DNA of 8,870 nucleotides from an uncultured Ruminococcus sp. (GTDB lineage Bacteria; Bacillota; Clostridia; Oscillospirales; Acutalibacteraceae): assembly GCA_902766305.1 (NCBI GenBank), contig CACXDE010000201.1, forward strand, positions 1 to 8,870, given 5' to 3'. The translations under genes were made by a program, and so were the position numbers. How positions within the stretch are numbered: the first letter of the stretch is position 1; the number at the start of each line of letters is the position of its first letter. Below the pieces are notes generated by a model that was not told the DNA's origin, did no database searches, and was given only the letters and a program-made list of their open reading frames with translations. This document shows positions 1 through 5,589 of the stretch, in pieces.

Positions 1-171
1 CTCTCTGCATTTGCCGACAGTCTTGAAAAGGCTACAATCGACACTATTGAGGACGGCATAATGACAGGCGACCTTTATCTGCTTTCATCACTTGAAAACA
101 AGACAAAGGTAGACAGCGAAACCTTCCTTGACGAGATAAACAAGCGTCTTGACAAGCTTGTAAACGCATAA
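1..171 (+). CDS. icd: NADP-dependent isocitrate dehydrogenase, C-terminal end (partial)
   Basis: The frame is open from the first base and gives 56 residues, beginning LSAFADSLEKATIDTIEDG and ending at TAA 169-171. This matches the C-terminal helices of the homodimeric, eukaryotic-type NADP isocitrate dehydrogenases, where a segment of the form FAxxLExxxxxTxExGxMTxDL precedes a FLDxIxxxL tail. Here these appear as FADSLEKATIDTIEDGIMTGDL and FLDEINKRLDKL. The enzyme oxidises isocitrate to 2-oxoglutarate and CO2 in the cytoplasm, making NADPH and the carbon skeleton for glutamate. The catalytic core lies upstream of the window, so activity cannot be judged here. The reading frame runs normally to its stop. 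The family call rests on this tail alone. Confidence 0.85.
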   Translation, partial: LSAFADSLEKATIDTIEDGIMTGDLYLLSSLENKTKVDSETFLDEINKRLDKLVNA

Positions 172-200
172 GTAAAGGATAGTATATTACATTTATTATC

Positions 201-232
201 AGGGTGAACGGGGATCAACTCTTGTTCACCCT
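201..232 (+). terminator. Hairpin 3' of icd, weak terminator candidate
   Basis: A perfect 9-bp stem, AGGGTGAAC (201-209) with GTTCACCCT (224-232), encloses a 14-base loop. It lies 30 bases after the icd stop. It is followed by TGACTTTCGTTT, not a clean T-run, so it may be an inefficient terminator or a 3'-end stabiliser. A better terminator lies at 511-539. Confidence 0.5.
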
Positions 233-260
233 TGACTTTCGTTTGAATTGTGACTATTGT
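232..260 (+). promoter_or_regulatory. Possible weak sigma-A promoter
   Basis: TTGACT (232-237) and TATTGT (255-260) are spaced by exactly 17 bases, giving 5/6 and 4/6 matches to the sigma-A boxes. Transcription would start near 267, inside the short reading frame at 257-493. If the promoter is real, that frame cannot begin at its upstream TTG. Such matches also arise by chance in AT-rich DNA. Confidence 0.25.
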
Positions 261-493
261 ATACAGAAAAGAACAAAACCAATTTTGTAACGACAGGCAA
301 AAGCCTTGTTTTTGATACTGCAAGGGGCGAACACAGGATCAATGTCACAAATCTCAGCGATCAGCTCATTCAGGACAATATTATGAATATTTTTTCAAAG
401 TACTGTCCCAACGCCGCTTTCGGTTATTCTAATGAAAACCTTACGTATCTGCAAAATATGAGAATCAGCTGGCAGCAGACACATCAAAGATAA
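257..493 (+). CDS. Unrecognised short reading frame, possibly a gene remnant
   Basis: This 78-residue frame runs from a TTG at 257 to TAA at 491-493. An in-frame TGA at 251 blocks extension upstream. I do not recognise the product. It is soluble-looking, with no signal peptide or membrane segment, and contains pieces such as GKSLVFDTARGEHRINVTNL and FSKYCPNAAFGYSNE. Codon choice (AGC, AAC, CTC, GGC among AT-rich codons) resembles the neighbouring genes, so it looks coding. However, no Shine-Dalgarno sequence precedes the TTG, and a promoter-like pair overlaps it. An internal ATG at 383 has a weak AGGA eight bases upstream and would leave 36 residues. The sense-strand terminator at 511-539 follows closely. 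Possibilities are a small gene with a weak start, the 3' remnant of a decayed gene, or chance. The function is unknown. Confidence 0.3.
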   Translation: MYTEKNKTNFVTTGKSLVFDTARGEHRINVTNLSDQLIQDNIMNIFSKYCPNAAFGYSNENLTYLQNMRISWQQTHQR

Positions 494-510
494 AATACAG
501 TTTAATTCTT

Positions 511-539
511 TTCCCGCCCGAAAACGGCGGGAATTTTTT
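511..539 (+). terminator. Strong intrinsic terminator
   Basis: An 8-bp GC-rich stem, TTCCCGCC (511-518) with GGCGGGAA (526-533), has a 7-base loop and is followed at once by six T (534-539). It would end transcripts from icd and the short frame 18 bases upstream. Confidence 0.9.
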
Positions 540-544
540 CATTA

Positions 545-653
545 GTGTAGGTCGTGCAGGTCTATACATAAAGTTCTCTATATAGTATTTTTTATTAAAA
601 TTCTGCCCTAAAGGGGTTTTTATATATGACTTACACGACCTGCACCTTTTTTT
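545..653 (+). repeat. Long imperfect inverted repeat ending in T7
   Basis: Arm 545-562 (GTGTAGGTCGTGCAGGTC) pairs with 628-645 (GACTTACACGACCTGCAC) over 18 positions, with one C-A mismatch (557/633) and two G-U pairs. With a one-base bulge at 627, pairing continues inward through AT-rich DNA to about 572/617. A run of seven T (647-653) follows the right arm. The apex holds a nested CCC-TAAA-GGG hairpin (606-615) followed by T5. Each arm carries the GGTC motif twice, so a second register, 554-562 with 637-645, is a perfect 9 bp. It could be a back-up terminator, a small structured RNA, or the remains of a short element with terminal inverted repeats. No convincing target duplication is visible. 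Confidence 0.65.
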
Positions 654-762
654 AATAATTAATAAATGTTTATGTATATTTCCTGTTTCTATGAAATGTA
701 TAGATAAGGCATTCATAACAAATAATATTTTCATGATATACAAATTTTGATAAGAATAACTC

Positions 763-791
763 TTGAATCAGGGTGCAAAAAATGGTATACT
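763..791 (+). promoter_or_regulatory. Sigma-A type promoter for tepA operon
   Basis: TTGAAT (763-768) and TATACT (786-791) are separated by the optimal 17 bases. Transcription should begin near 798, leaving a leader of about 38 bases before the tepA ATG. This is the clearest promoter in the window and probably serves tepA, uppP, ftsK and perhaps htpG. Confidence 0.8.
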
Positions 792-814
792 TAAACATGT
801 GCTGTTGTACCCTG
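769..814. promoter_or_regulatory. Operator-like inverted repeat around the -10 box
   Basis: CAGGGTGCAA (769-778) and TTGTACCCTG (805-814) are inverted copies matching at 9 of 10 positions, with 26 bases between. They flank the -10 box and the predicted start point. The left arm lies upstream of the start point, so the pair cannot fold in the transcript and would work, if at all, as DNA. No known regulator's site is recognised. Confidence 0.35.
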
Positions 815-824
815 TTTCGTGAAC

Positions 825-829
825 GGAGG
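825..829 (+). promoter_or_regulatory. Ribosome binding site that fixes the tepA start
   Basis: GGAGG lies six bases before ATG 836. The frame stays open further upstream to a GTG at 773, but that codon sits inside the promoter spacer and could not be in the transcript. The start at 836 is therefore the supported one. Confidence 0.9.
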
Positions 830-835
830 TATAAC

Positions 836-1630
836 ATGAGTTCCAGAAAAAAGAACGCTGTTAATAAGCCTGTTTTGTCTGTCGCTTCTGATGATAATTC
901 TGAACAGTCAGATAATAGTTTTTCTGAATCTTCCGGGGATTTTCCGCCCTCAGACCATAATTATATAATGGAATCAGGATCTATAATTTCCGTGACAGAT
1001 GATTACACAATACAGTGCCTTACGATAATTGGTCAGATAGAAGGACATTATATCCTGTCGCCCCAGGATAAAACAACAAAGTATGAGCATATTATCCCTC
1101 AGCTTGCAGCAGTGGAACAAAGTCAGCAGATTGACGGTCTTCTTATTATTCTGAATACTGTCGGCGGAGATGTTGAAGCCGGACTTGCTATAGCTGAGCT
1201 TGTCGCAGGAATGACTAAGCCTGTTGTGTCGCTTGTTCTCGGCGGAGGGCATTCCATCGGAGTACCTATCGCAGTAGCCGCAAAAAAGTCTTTTATAGCA
1301 AAATCAGCTACCATGACGATACATCCTGTAAGAATGAACGGTCTTATGCTGGGAGTTCCGCAGGCTTTTGAGTATTTTCAGCGCATGCAAAGGAGAATAA
1401 CTACTTTCGTAACTGACAATTCTTCCATTGCGCCGGAAAAGTATAACGAGCTTGCGATGAATACAGATGAGCTTGTTATGGATATCGGTACTATTTTAGA
1501 TGGACAGGAAGCTGTAGAGACCGGTCTTATTGACGAGATAGGAACACTTAACGATGCACTGTCAGCTCTCCACAGGATGATTGATAAGGCAAAGGGCAAA
1601 AAGAAAAAGAAGGAAAAAAATAAAGAATGA
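836..1630 (+). CDS. tepA: TepA-type ClpP-fold serine peptidase
   Basis: The 264-residue product matches the TepA (YmfB) branch of the ClpP/crotonase fold, known from Bacillus as a translocation-enhancing protein also linked to spore protein turnover. Residues 1-45 are polar, Ser/Asp-rich and poorly conserved. The fold spans about 55-252, with YEHIIPQ (83-89), [16 protein letters not shown] (106-121), [12 protein letters not shown] (135-146) and TIHPVR (161-166). By alignment with ClpP, the catalytic triad is Ser140, His163 and probably Asp216, all present, so it should be an active peptidase. No signal peptide or membrane segment is visible, so it is probably cytoplasmic. It differs from true ClpP in having a long N-terminus and a Lys-rich tail ([12 protein letters not shown]) that could bind acidic partners or membrane; that role is inferred. 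In Bacillus tepA also lies just upstream of spoIIIE, which supports the call. Confidence 0.9.
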   Translation: MSSRKKNAVNKPVLSVASDDNSEQSDNSFSESSGDFPPSDHNYIMESGSIISVTDDYTIQCLTIIGQIEGHYILSPQDKTTKYEHIIPQLAAVEQSQQIDGLLIILNTVGGDVEAGLAIAELVAGMTKPVVSLVLGGGHSIGVPIAVAAKKSFIAKSATMTIHPVRMNGLMLGVPQAFEYFQRMQRRITTFVTDNSSIAPEKYNELAMNTDELVMDIGTILDGQEAVETGLIDEIGTLNDALSALHRMIDKAKGKKKKKEKNKE

Positions 1631-1646
1631 ATATGACCGCTGCCTT

Positions 1647-1676
1647 GGGAATATAATGGAAAAGCTTTATATTCCC
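1647..1676 (+). other. Hairpin between tepA and uppP
   Basis: A perfect 10-bp stem, GGGAATATAA (1647-1656) with TTATATTCCC (1667-1676), has a 10-base loop. ACCG and CGGT outside it could extend the fold. No T-run follows, and the uppP ribosome binding site starts 14 bases later, so termination is unlikely. It may set RNA processing or decay between the two genes. Confidence 0.55.
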
Positions 1677-1704
1677 TTACGGAACGGTTCAGGAGGTACA
1701 TAGA

Positions 1705-2661
1705 ATGGATATTCTTAACGCAATAATTCAGGGTATTGTTCAGGGACTGACAGAGTTCCTTCCGGTTTCGAGCAGCGGACACCTTAATATTACTCAGCAT
1801 ATTACAGGAATGCAGGAGGATAACCTTTTCTTTTCTGTAATGCTTCATATTGGTACTTTGGCAGCCGTTGTTGCAGTTTATTTCAAGCTTATACTAAAGC
1901 TTCTGAAAGCCTTCGGTCTTATGGTCAAGGATATCTTCACTGGAAAATTCAAATGGAGCAAGATGGATAATGAGAGAAACATGGTGATGATGATAATAAT
2001 AGGTCTTCTCCCACTCTTCCTGTTGTTCATTCCTGTACCCGGTACTGACATGAAAATAAAAGACCTCGCTGATATGTTCTCAAAAAGCGGTTATTTTATC
2101 GTAGTAGGCGTATCTCTTATGATAACAAGCACACTGCTGTTTATCGGAGATCTTAAAAACAAGCATACGACAAAGATGTATAAGGATAAAGGCATTGTTA
2201 AGGACGGCGGTGCAGGACGTAAAAAATACACTGTGTTTGATGCTCTGACTGTAGGTATAACCCAGTGCTTTGCGGCTTTGCTCCCAGGAGTATCACGTTC
2301 CGGCTCAACTCTTGCAGCAAGCGAACTGAGAGGTATCAATAAGCAGGCAGCTCTGGATTATTCATTTATTTTAGGTACACCGGCAATTGTTGCTGCTGCT
2401 GTGCTTGAAGGAAAGGACGCTTTGTTTCCTGATGACGGAAAAGCAGTTACTGTTGAATTTCTTCCGGTAATTGTGGGTATGATAGTTTCAGCAGTAGTCG
2501 GATTTTTTGCTATCAAGCTTTTCAAATGGCTGCTCAAAACCGACAGAATGTATGTGTTTATCATTTACACAGGTGTTGTAGGTTTAGCAGTATTTATAAT
2601 CAGTCTTATAGAATTGTCAAACGGTGTAAACCTGTTTTCAGGTAATCCTCTTGTTTTCTGA
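1705..2661 (+). CDS. uppP: Undecaprenyl-diphosphatase (UppP/BacA)
   Basis: This 318-residue integral membrane protein removes a phosphate from undecaprenyl diphosphate, regenerating the lipid carrier for peptidoglycan and other wall polymers. The family also confers bacitracin tolerance when abundant. The first signature, QGLTEFLPVSSSGHL, lies at 13-27 and includes Glu17, Ser22-24 and His26. The second, PGVSRSGST, is at 194-202 with the catalytic Arg198. About seven to eight hydrophobic segments are visible, for example at 43-60, 94-110, 130-148, 215-235, 252-272 and 283-303. The protein is longer than the roughly 265-280 residues usual for the family. The extra length is a hydrophilic stretch around 110-175, including KNKHTTKMYKDKG. 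The start at ATG 1705 is set by AGGAGG at 1691-1696. Its place between tepA and ftsK suggests co-expression with division genes. Confidence 0.95.
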   Translation: MDILNAIIQGIVQGLTEFLPVSSSGHLNITQHITGMQEDNLFFSVMLHIGTLAAVVAVYFKLILKLLKAFGLMVKDIFTGKFKWSKMDNERNMVMMIIIGLLPLFLLFIPVPGTDMKIKDLADMFSKSGYFIVVGVSLMITSTLLFIGDLKNKHTTKMYKDKGIVKDGGAGRKKYTVFDALTVGITQCFAALLPGVSRSGSTLAASELRGINKQAALDYSFILGTPAIVAAAVLEGKDALFPDDGKAVTVEFLPVIVGMIVSAVVGFFAIKLFKWLLKTDRMYVFIIYTGVVGLAVFIISLIELSNGVNLFSGNPLVF

Positions 2662-2695
2662 TTTAATTTTATAACACGGCATTTTCAGCCGGCTT

Positions 2696-2719
2696 ACGGG
2701 CAGCAATACAGTTGCCCGT
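2696..2719 (+). other. Hairpin between uppP and ftsK
   Basis: ACGGGCA (2696-2702) pairs with TGCCCGT (2713-2719) around a 10-base loop. CTT (2693-2695) and AAG (2722-2724) can add three pairs across a two-base bulge. The sequence after it, TTAAGTTTTGAATAC, is T-rich but has no continuous run. It may be a weak terminator that lowers downstream expression, or an RNA processing element. The ftsK ribosome binding site follows about 20 bases later. Confidence 0.5.
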
Positions 2720-2752
2720 TTAAGTTTTGAATACAACGAAAGGAGAAGCTTA

Positions 2753-5518
2753 ATGGCTGGATCAGCTTCAAAAAAGCCTTCTAATAATGGTAAAAAGAAA
2801 AAAACTACAAAAAAAAGTCCCGCTGCTTCAGGCGCAAGAAAAACAAATAAAAAGCCTACTGCTGCCGAGGCTAAAAGACGTGCGGCTGCAAGGGCTGAAT
2901 TTGAATATCAAAGAAGAAGATTTATCAAGGCAACAATTCTTTTTCTATCAGCCATTGTTCTTCTTTCTGTTTTCTTTATTTCAGGAGAAAAGCTATGGCA
3001 TTCTGTCCATGAGCTGTATCATGGTATGCTTGGCACATTTGGTTTTATGCTGCCGGTTCTGCTTATTTATAACGCATATCAGAATGCTAAGGATGAGCCT
3101 TCTCCCGATTATCAAAGCAAAACTGTCTTTATATCCTTGGCTGTAGTGATGCTTTCAACGACCATCTACTGTCTTGGAACAGGAGACGAACCTTTGAGAA
3201 GCTATTCTGACGAATTACATAACAGCCTGTTGTATTCCAGCAGCAATGCCGGACCAGGTGTGTGCGGAGCAATGCTGGGAATACTTTTTGTGAAGTATAT
3301 AGGCAAAACCGGCGGGGGATTTATCGCATTGGTATTATTCATTGTCTTTCTTGCATTGTCAATGGGCAAGCTCGCAATGAGGATAATTGATTCATTCAGA
3401 GAACCGGTTAAGGAGTTCGGTCACCATCTCAATGACCGCAGAGAGATACGTACACAAGTTAGAGAAAAAGAAAATCAACAGCGTAAGTCAGAAAAAGAGC
3501 AGCTCAGAGAAGAATATATCAGACAGCAGGTAGAAAGAAGGGCTGCCGTCAGAAAAAAGAAACAGGATCAGCAATTCAGACGATACAAGAATACTCCCTT
3601 TTATGAACCGGACAAATCTTCACCGCAGGCTGAAAATAATGCTCCCTCCCCCATACCGGAACAAACAAAGCCTAAAAAGAAAAAACAGTCACCCGAAAAT
3701 AAAAAGCCAAAAGAGGAAGCAAATAAGAGTATTCTTCCGGAAGAGGATCTCATTTTTGATCAGCTTGATTATGATCCTGAGGAGCTTGATCATATTCCCG
3801 AAGAAGAGGAAAACGACAAGGCCGATCTTGAAAATGAACCCTTCTTTGAGCCTAAGCCTAAAAAATCAAAGAAGAAAAAAGCGGCGGATGATGAACCGTT
3901 TGAAGTCAATATGGACGACAACAGTATCACTGCAGGACATTATCTCAGACCGCCATTTAATCTGTTAGAGCCGCAAAAATATGAAGATGAAAAGAATATT
4001 GCTGTTGAGCTTAATCAAAGAGGAACTATGCTTGTCGAAACTCTCAAAAGCTTCGGCGTTCAGACCTCTATCGTAAATATCAGCCGCGGTCCTGCCGTAA
4101 CAAGATATGAGCTTCAGCCTGCCTCTGGTGTAAAGATAAGTAAGATAACAAATCTTGCTGACGATATTGCTATGAATCTTGCCGCAATAGGCGTAAGGAT
4201 AGAAGCGCCTATCCCCGGCAAATCTGCCGTTGGTATTGAAGTACCGAACAAACACGTTTCAGTTGTTAAAATGAGAAATCTTGTGGAGTCACAGGAATTT
4301 CAGTCATCCAAAAGCAATCTAACCGTAGCGCTTGGAAAGGATATAACAGGTAAAACGGTTATAGCTGATCTTGCAAGAATGCCTCACTTGCTTATCGCCG
4401 GTTCAACAGGTTCAGGTAAGTCGGTCTGTGTAAATTCAATGCTTGTCAGCCTGCTCTATAAATCCAGCCCCGATGATGTCAAGCTTATGCTGATTGATCC
4501 TAAGGTGGTCGAACTTGGTGTATATAACGGAATACCGCATTTGCTTGTTCCTGTAGTTACTGATCCGAGAAAGGCTGCCGGTGCTCTGAACTGGGCTGTA
4601 AATGAAATGCTGAAACGGTATAAGATCTTTGCGGAATATAATGTCAGAGATATGCACAGCTATAACCGCCTGGTTGAGAGAATGAATTCTGAAAATAATG
4701 TGGTATATACATCTTCCGAACAGATAGCTGACGAAAATGACAGAACATTTGAAGAGGATGAGATGCTGGCACAGGCACAGTCCGAAATAGATGATGAATT
4801 TGAAAAAAAGCCGGAGCCGCTGAAAAAAATGCCGCAGATATTGATAGTTATTGATGAGCTTGCCGACCTTATGATGGCTGCGCCGAAGGATGTAGAGGAA
4901 GCAATTTGCCGTCTTGCCCAGATGGCAAGAGCCGCAGGTATGCACCTTGTTATAGCAACTCAGCGTCCCTCTGTTGACGTTATCACGGGTCTTATCAAAG
5001 CAAATGTTCCAAGCCGAATTGCTTTCGCTGTAAAATCTTCTATAGACTCAAGAACAATACTTGATACAAGCGGCGCAGAAAAGCTGTTGGGACGAGGCGA
5101 TATGCTTTTCTCGCCTATCGGAAAATCAAAGCCTGTACGTGTGCAGGGATGCTTTGTAGAAGATTACGAGATTGAGGGAGTACTTGAATTTATAAAGAAG
5201 AGCAAGATCGTTGAATATGATGAAAATGTCCTTGAAGAGATCGAAAAGAATGCCATTCCTGATAACAGCGGCGGCGCTGATGATGTTGATTCCGAGCATG
5301 ATCCTATGATAGAGGAAGCTATAAAATGCGTAGTTGAAGCAGGGCAAGCGTCAACATCTATGCTGCAAAGACGGTTCAGGGTAGGATATGCCCGTGCCGG
5401 AAGGCTTATCGACGAAATGGAGCAAATGGGAATAGTAGGTCCTCACGAGGGTTCAAAACCGCGTCAGGTACTTATGACATATCAGCAGTGGTCAGAAAGA
5501 AATCTTGCAAAAGACTGA
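2753..5518 (+). CDS. ftsK: FtsK/SpoIIIE DNA translocase
   Basis: The 921-residue septal motor pumps chromosomal DNA out of the closing division septum and, in spore formers, into the forespore. A Lys/Arg-rich N-terminus (1-58) precedes four or five membrane segments (about 58-78, 91-109, 123-142, 168-184, 189-210). A highly charged linker follows (215-395), with blocks such as KPKKKKQ and acidic [16 protein letters not shown]. The motor begins near 398. Walker A is GSTGSGKS (550-557), Walker B is ILIVIDE (696-702), and [20 protein letters not shown] and GRGDMLFSP follow. The C-terminal winged-helix gamma domain (about 850-915, with [19 protein letters not shown]) is very close to SpoIIIE, so it probably reads SpoIIIE-type polar skewed sites. 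An acidic insertion of about 40 residues relative to SpoIIIE lies just before Walker B (about 640-690). ATG 2753 has AAGGAG at 2740-2745. Confidence 0.96.
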   Translation: MAGSASKKPSNNGKKKKTTKKSPAASGARKTNKKPTAAEAKRRAAARAEFEYQRRRFIKATILFLSAIVLLSVFFISGEKLWHSVHELYHGMLGTFGFMLPVLLIYNAYQNAKDEPSPDYQSKTVFISLAVVMLSTTIYCLGTGDEPLRSYSDELHNSLLYSSSNAGPGVCGAMLGILFVKYIGKTGGGFIALVLFIVFLALSMGKLAMRIIDSFREPVKEFGHHLNDRREIRTQVREKENQQRKSEKEQLREEYIRQQVERRAAVRKKKQDQQFRRYKNTPFYEPDKSSPQAENNAPSPIPEQTKPKKKKQSPENKKPKEEANKSILPEEDLIFDQLDYDPEELDHIPEEEENDKADLENEPFFEPKPKKSKKKKAADDEPFEVNMDDNSITAGHYLRPPFNLLEPQKYEDEKNIAVELNQRGTMLVETLKSFGVQTSIVNISRGPAVTRYELQPASGVKISKITNLADDIAMNLAAIGVRIEAPIPGKSAVGIEVPNKHVSVVKMRNLVESQEFQSSKSNLTVALGKDITGKTVIADLARMPHLLIAGSTGSGKSVCVNSMLVSLLYKSSPDDVKLMLIDPKVVELGVYNGIPHLLVPVVTDPRKAAGALNWAVNEMLKRYKIFAEYNVRDMHSYNRLVERMNSENNVVYTSSEQIADENDRTFEEDEMLAQAQSEIDDEFEKKPEPLKKMPQILIVIDELADLMMAAPKDVEEAICRLAQMARAAGMHLVIATQRPSVDVITGLIKANVPSRIAFAVKSSIDSRTILDTSGAEKLLGRGDMLFSPIGKSKPVRVQGCFVEDYEIEGVLEFIKKSKIVEYDENVLEEIEKNAIPDNSGGADDVDSEHDPMIEEAIKCVVEAGQASTSMLQRRFRVGYARAGRLIDEMEQMGIVGPHEGSKPRQVLMTYQQWSERNLAKD

Positions 5519-5545
5519 ATCTGCCCGTTGCCTATTTTCAAAATC

Positions 5546-5589
5546 GGAGGTAAATGAAAAATGAAAAAAGAAGGACAAATCAGAGTTGA
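5546..5589 (+). promoter_or_regulatory. htpG start region with a competing mini-frame
   Basis: GGAGG (5546-5550) is followed by two ATG codons. The first, at 5554, is only three bases away and opens an 11-residue frame ending at TGA 5587-5589. The second, at 5561, is ten bases away and starts htpG in another frame. Neither distance is ideal. The htpG start is chosen because its product begins like other HtpG proteins. Use of the first ATG would lower htpG yield. Confidence 0.4.

Larger units (their letters stand above)
494..835. other. 342-base gene-free region before tepA
   Basis: I see no protein gene here. It holds, in order, an intrinsic terminator (511-539), a long imperfect hairpin ending in T7 (545-653), about 110 bases of very AT-rich DNA without a clear motif (654-762), a near-consensus promoter (763-791) and an inverted repeat around its -10 box (769-814). 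The tepA leader and ribosome binding site follow. The minus-strand frame across 465-743 shows no family resemblance or ribosome binding site and looks accidental. Confidence 0.7.

Noticed and set aside
545..653. CRISPR unit or riboswitch at the long hairpin
   Set aside because: There is no array of spaced direct repeats, and I recognise no riboswitch core. The next gene starts almost 200 bases further on, behind its own promoter.
465..743. Minus-strand frame of 92 codons across the gene-free region
   Set aside because: It reads through the antisense of a terminator and a long hairpin, has no ribosome binding site and has no recognisable protein features.
773..835. Longer tepA reading frame starting at GTG 773
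   Set aside because: The GTG lies in the promoter spacer, upstream of the predicted transcription start, and has no ribosome binding site. ATG 836 has GGAGG at good spacing.
1378..1848. Minus-strand frame of 156 codons spanning the tepA/uppP junction
   Set aside because: It is antisense to two clearly conserved genes, and its sequence is a mirror of their codons, including the Lys-rich tail.
2646..2675. Separate ftsK promoter using TATAAC at 2670-2675
   Set aside because: The best upstream -35-like box, TTGTTT, is only 13 bases away, and no box occurs at 16-18 bases.
3603..3968. Second + strand frame of 121 codons inside the FtsK linker
   Set aside because: It is a shadow created by the Lys/Glu-rich low-complexity linker. 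It is highly basic, has no ribosome binding site and resembles no family.
5519..5560. Heat-shock control element (CIRCE) expected before htpG
   Set aside because: No TTAGCACTC/GAGTGCTAA pair or clear promoter is present in the gap, so read-through from ftsK is preferred.
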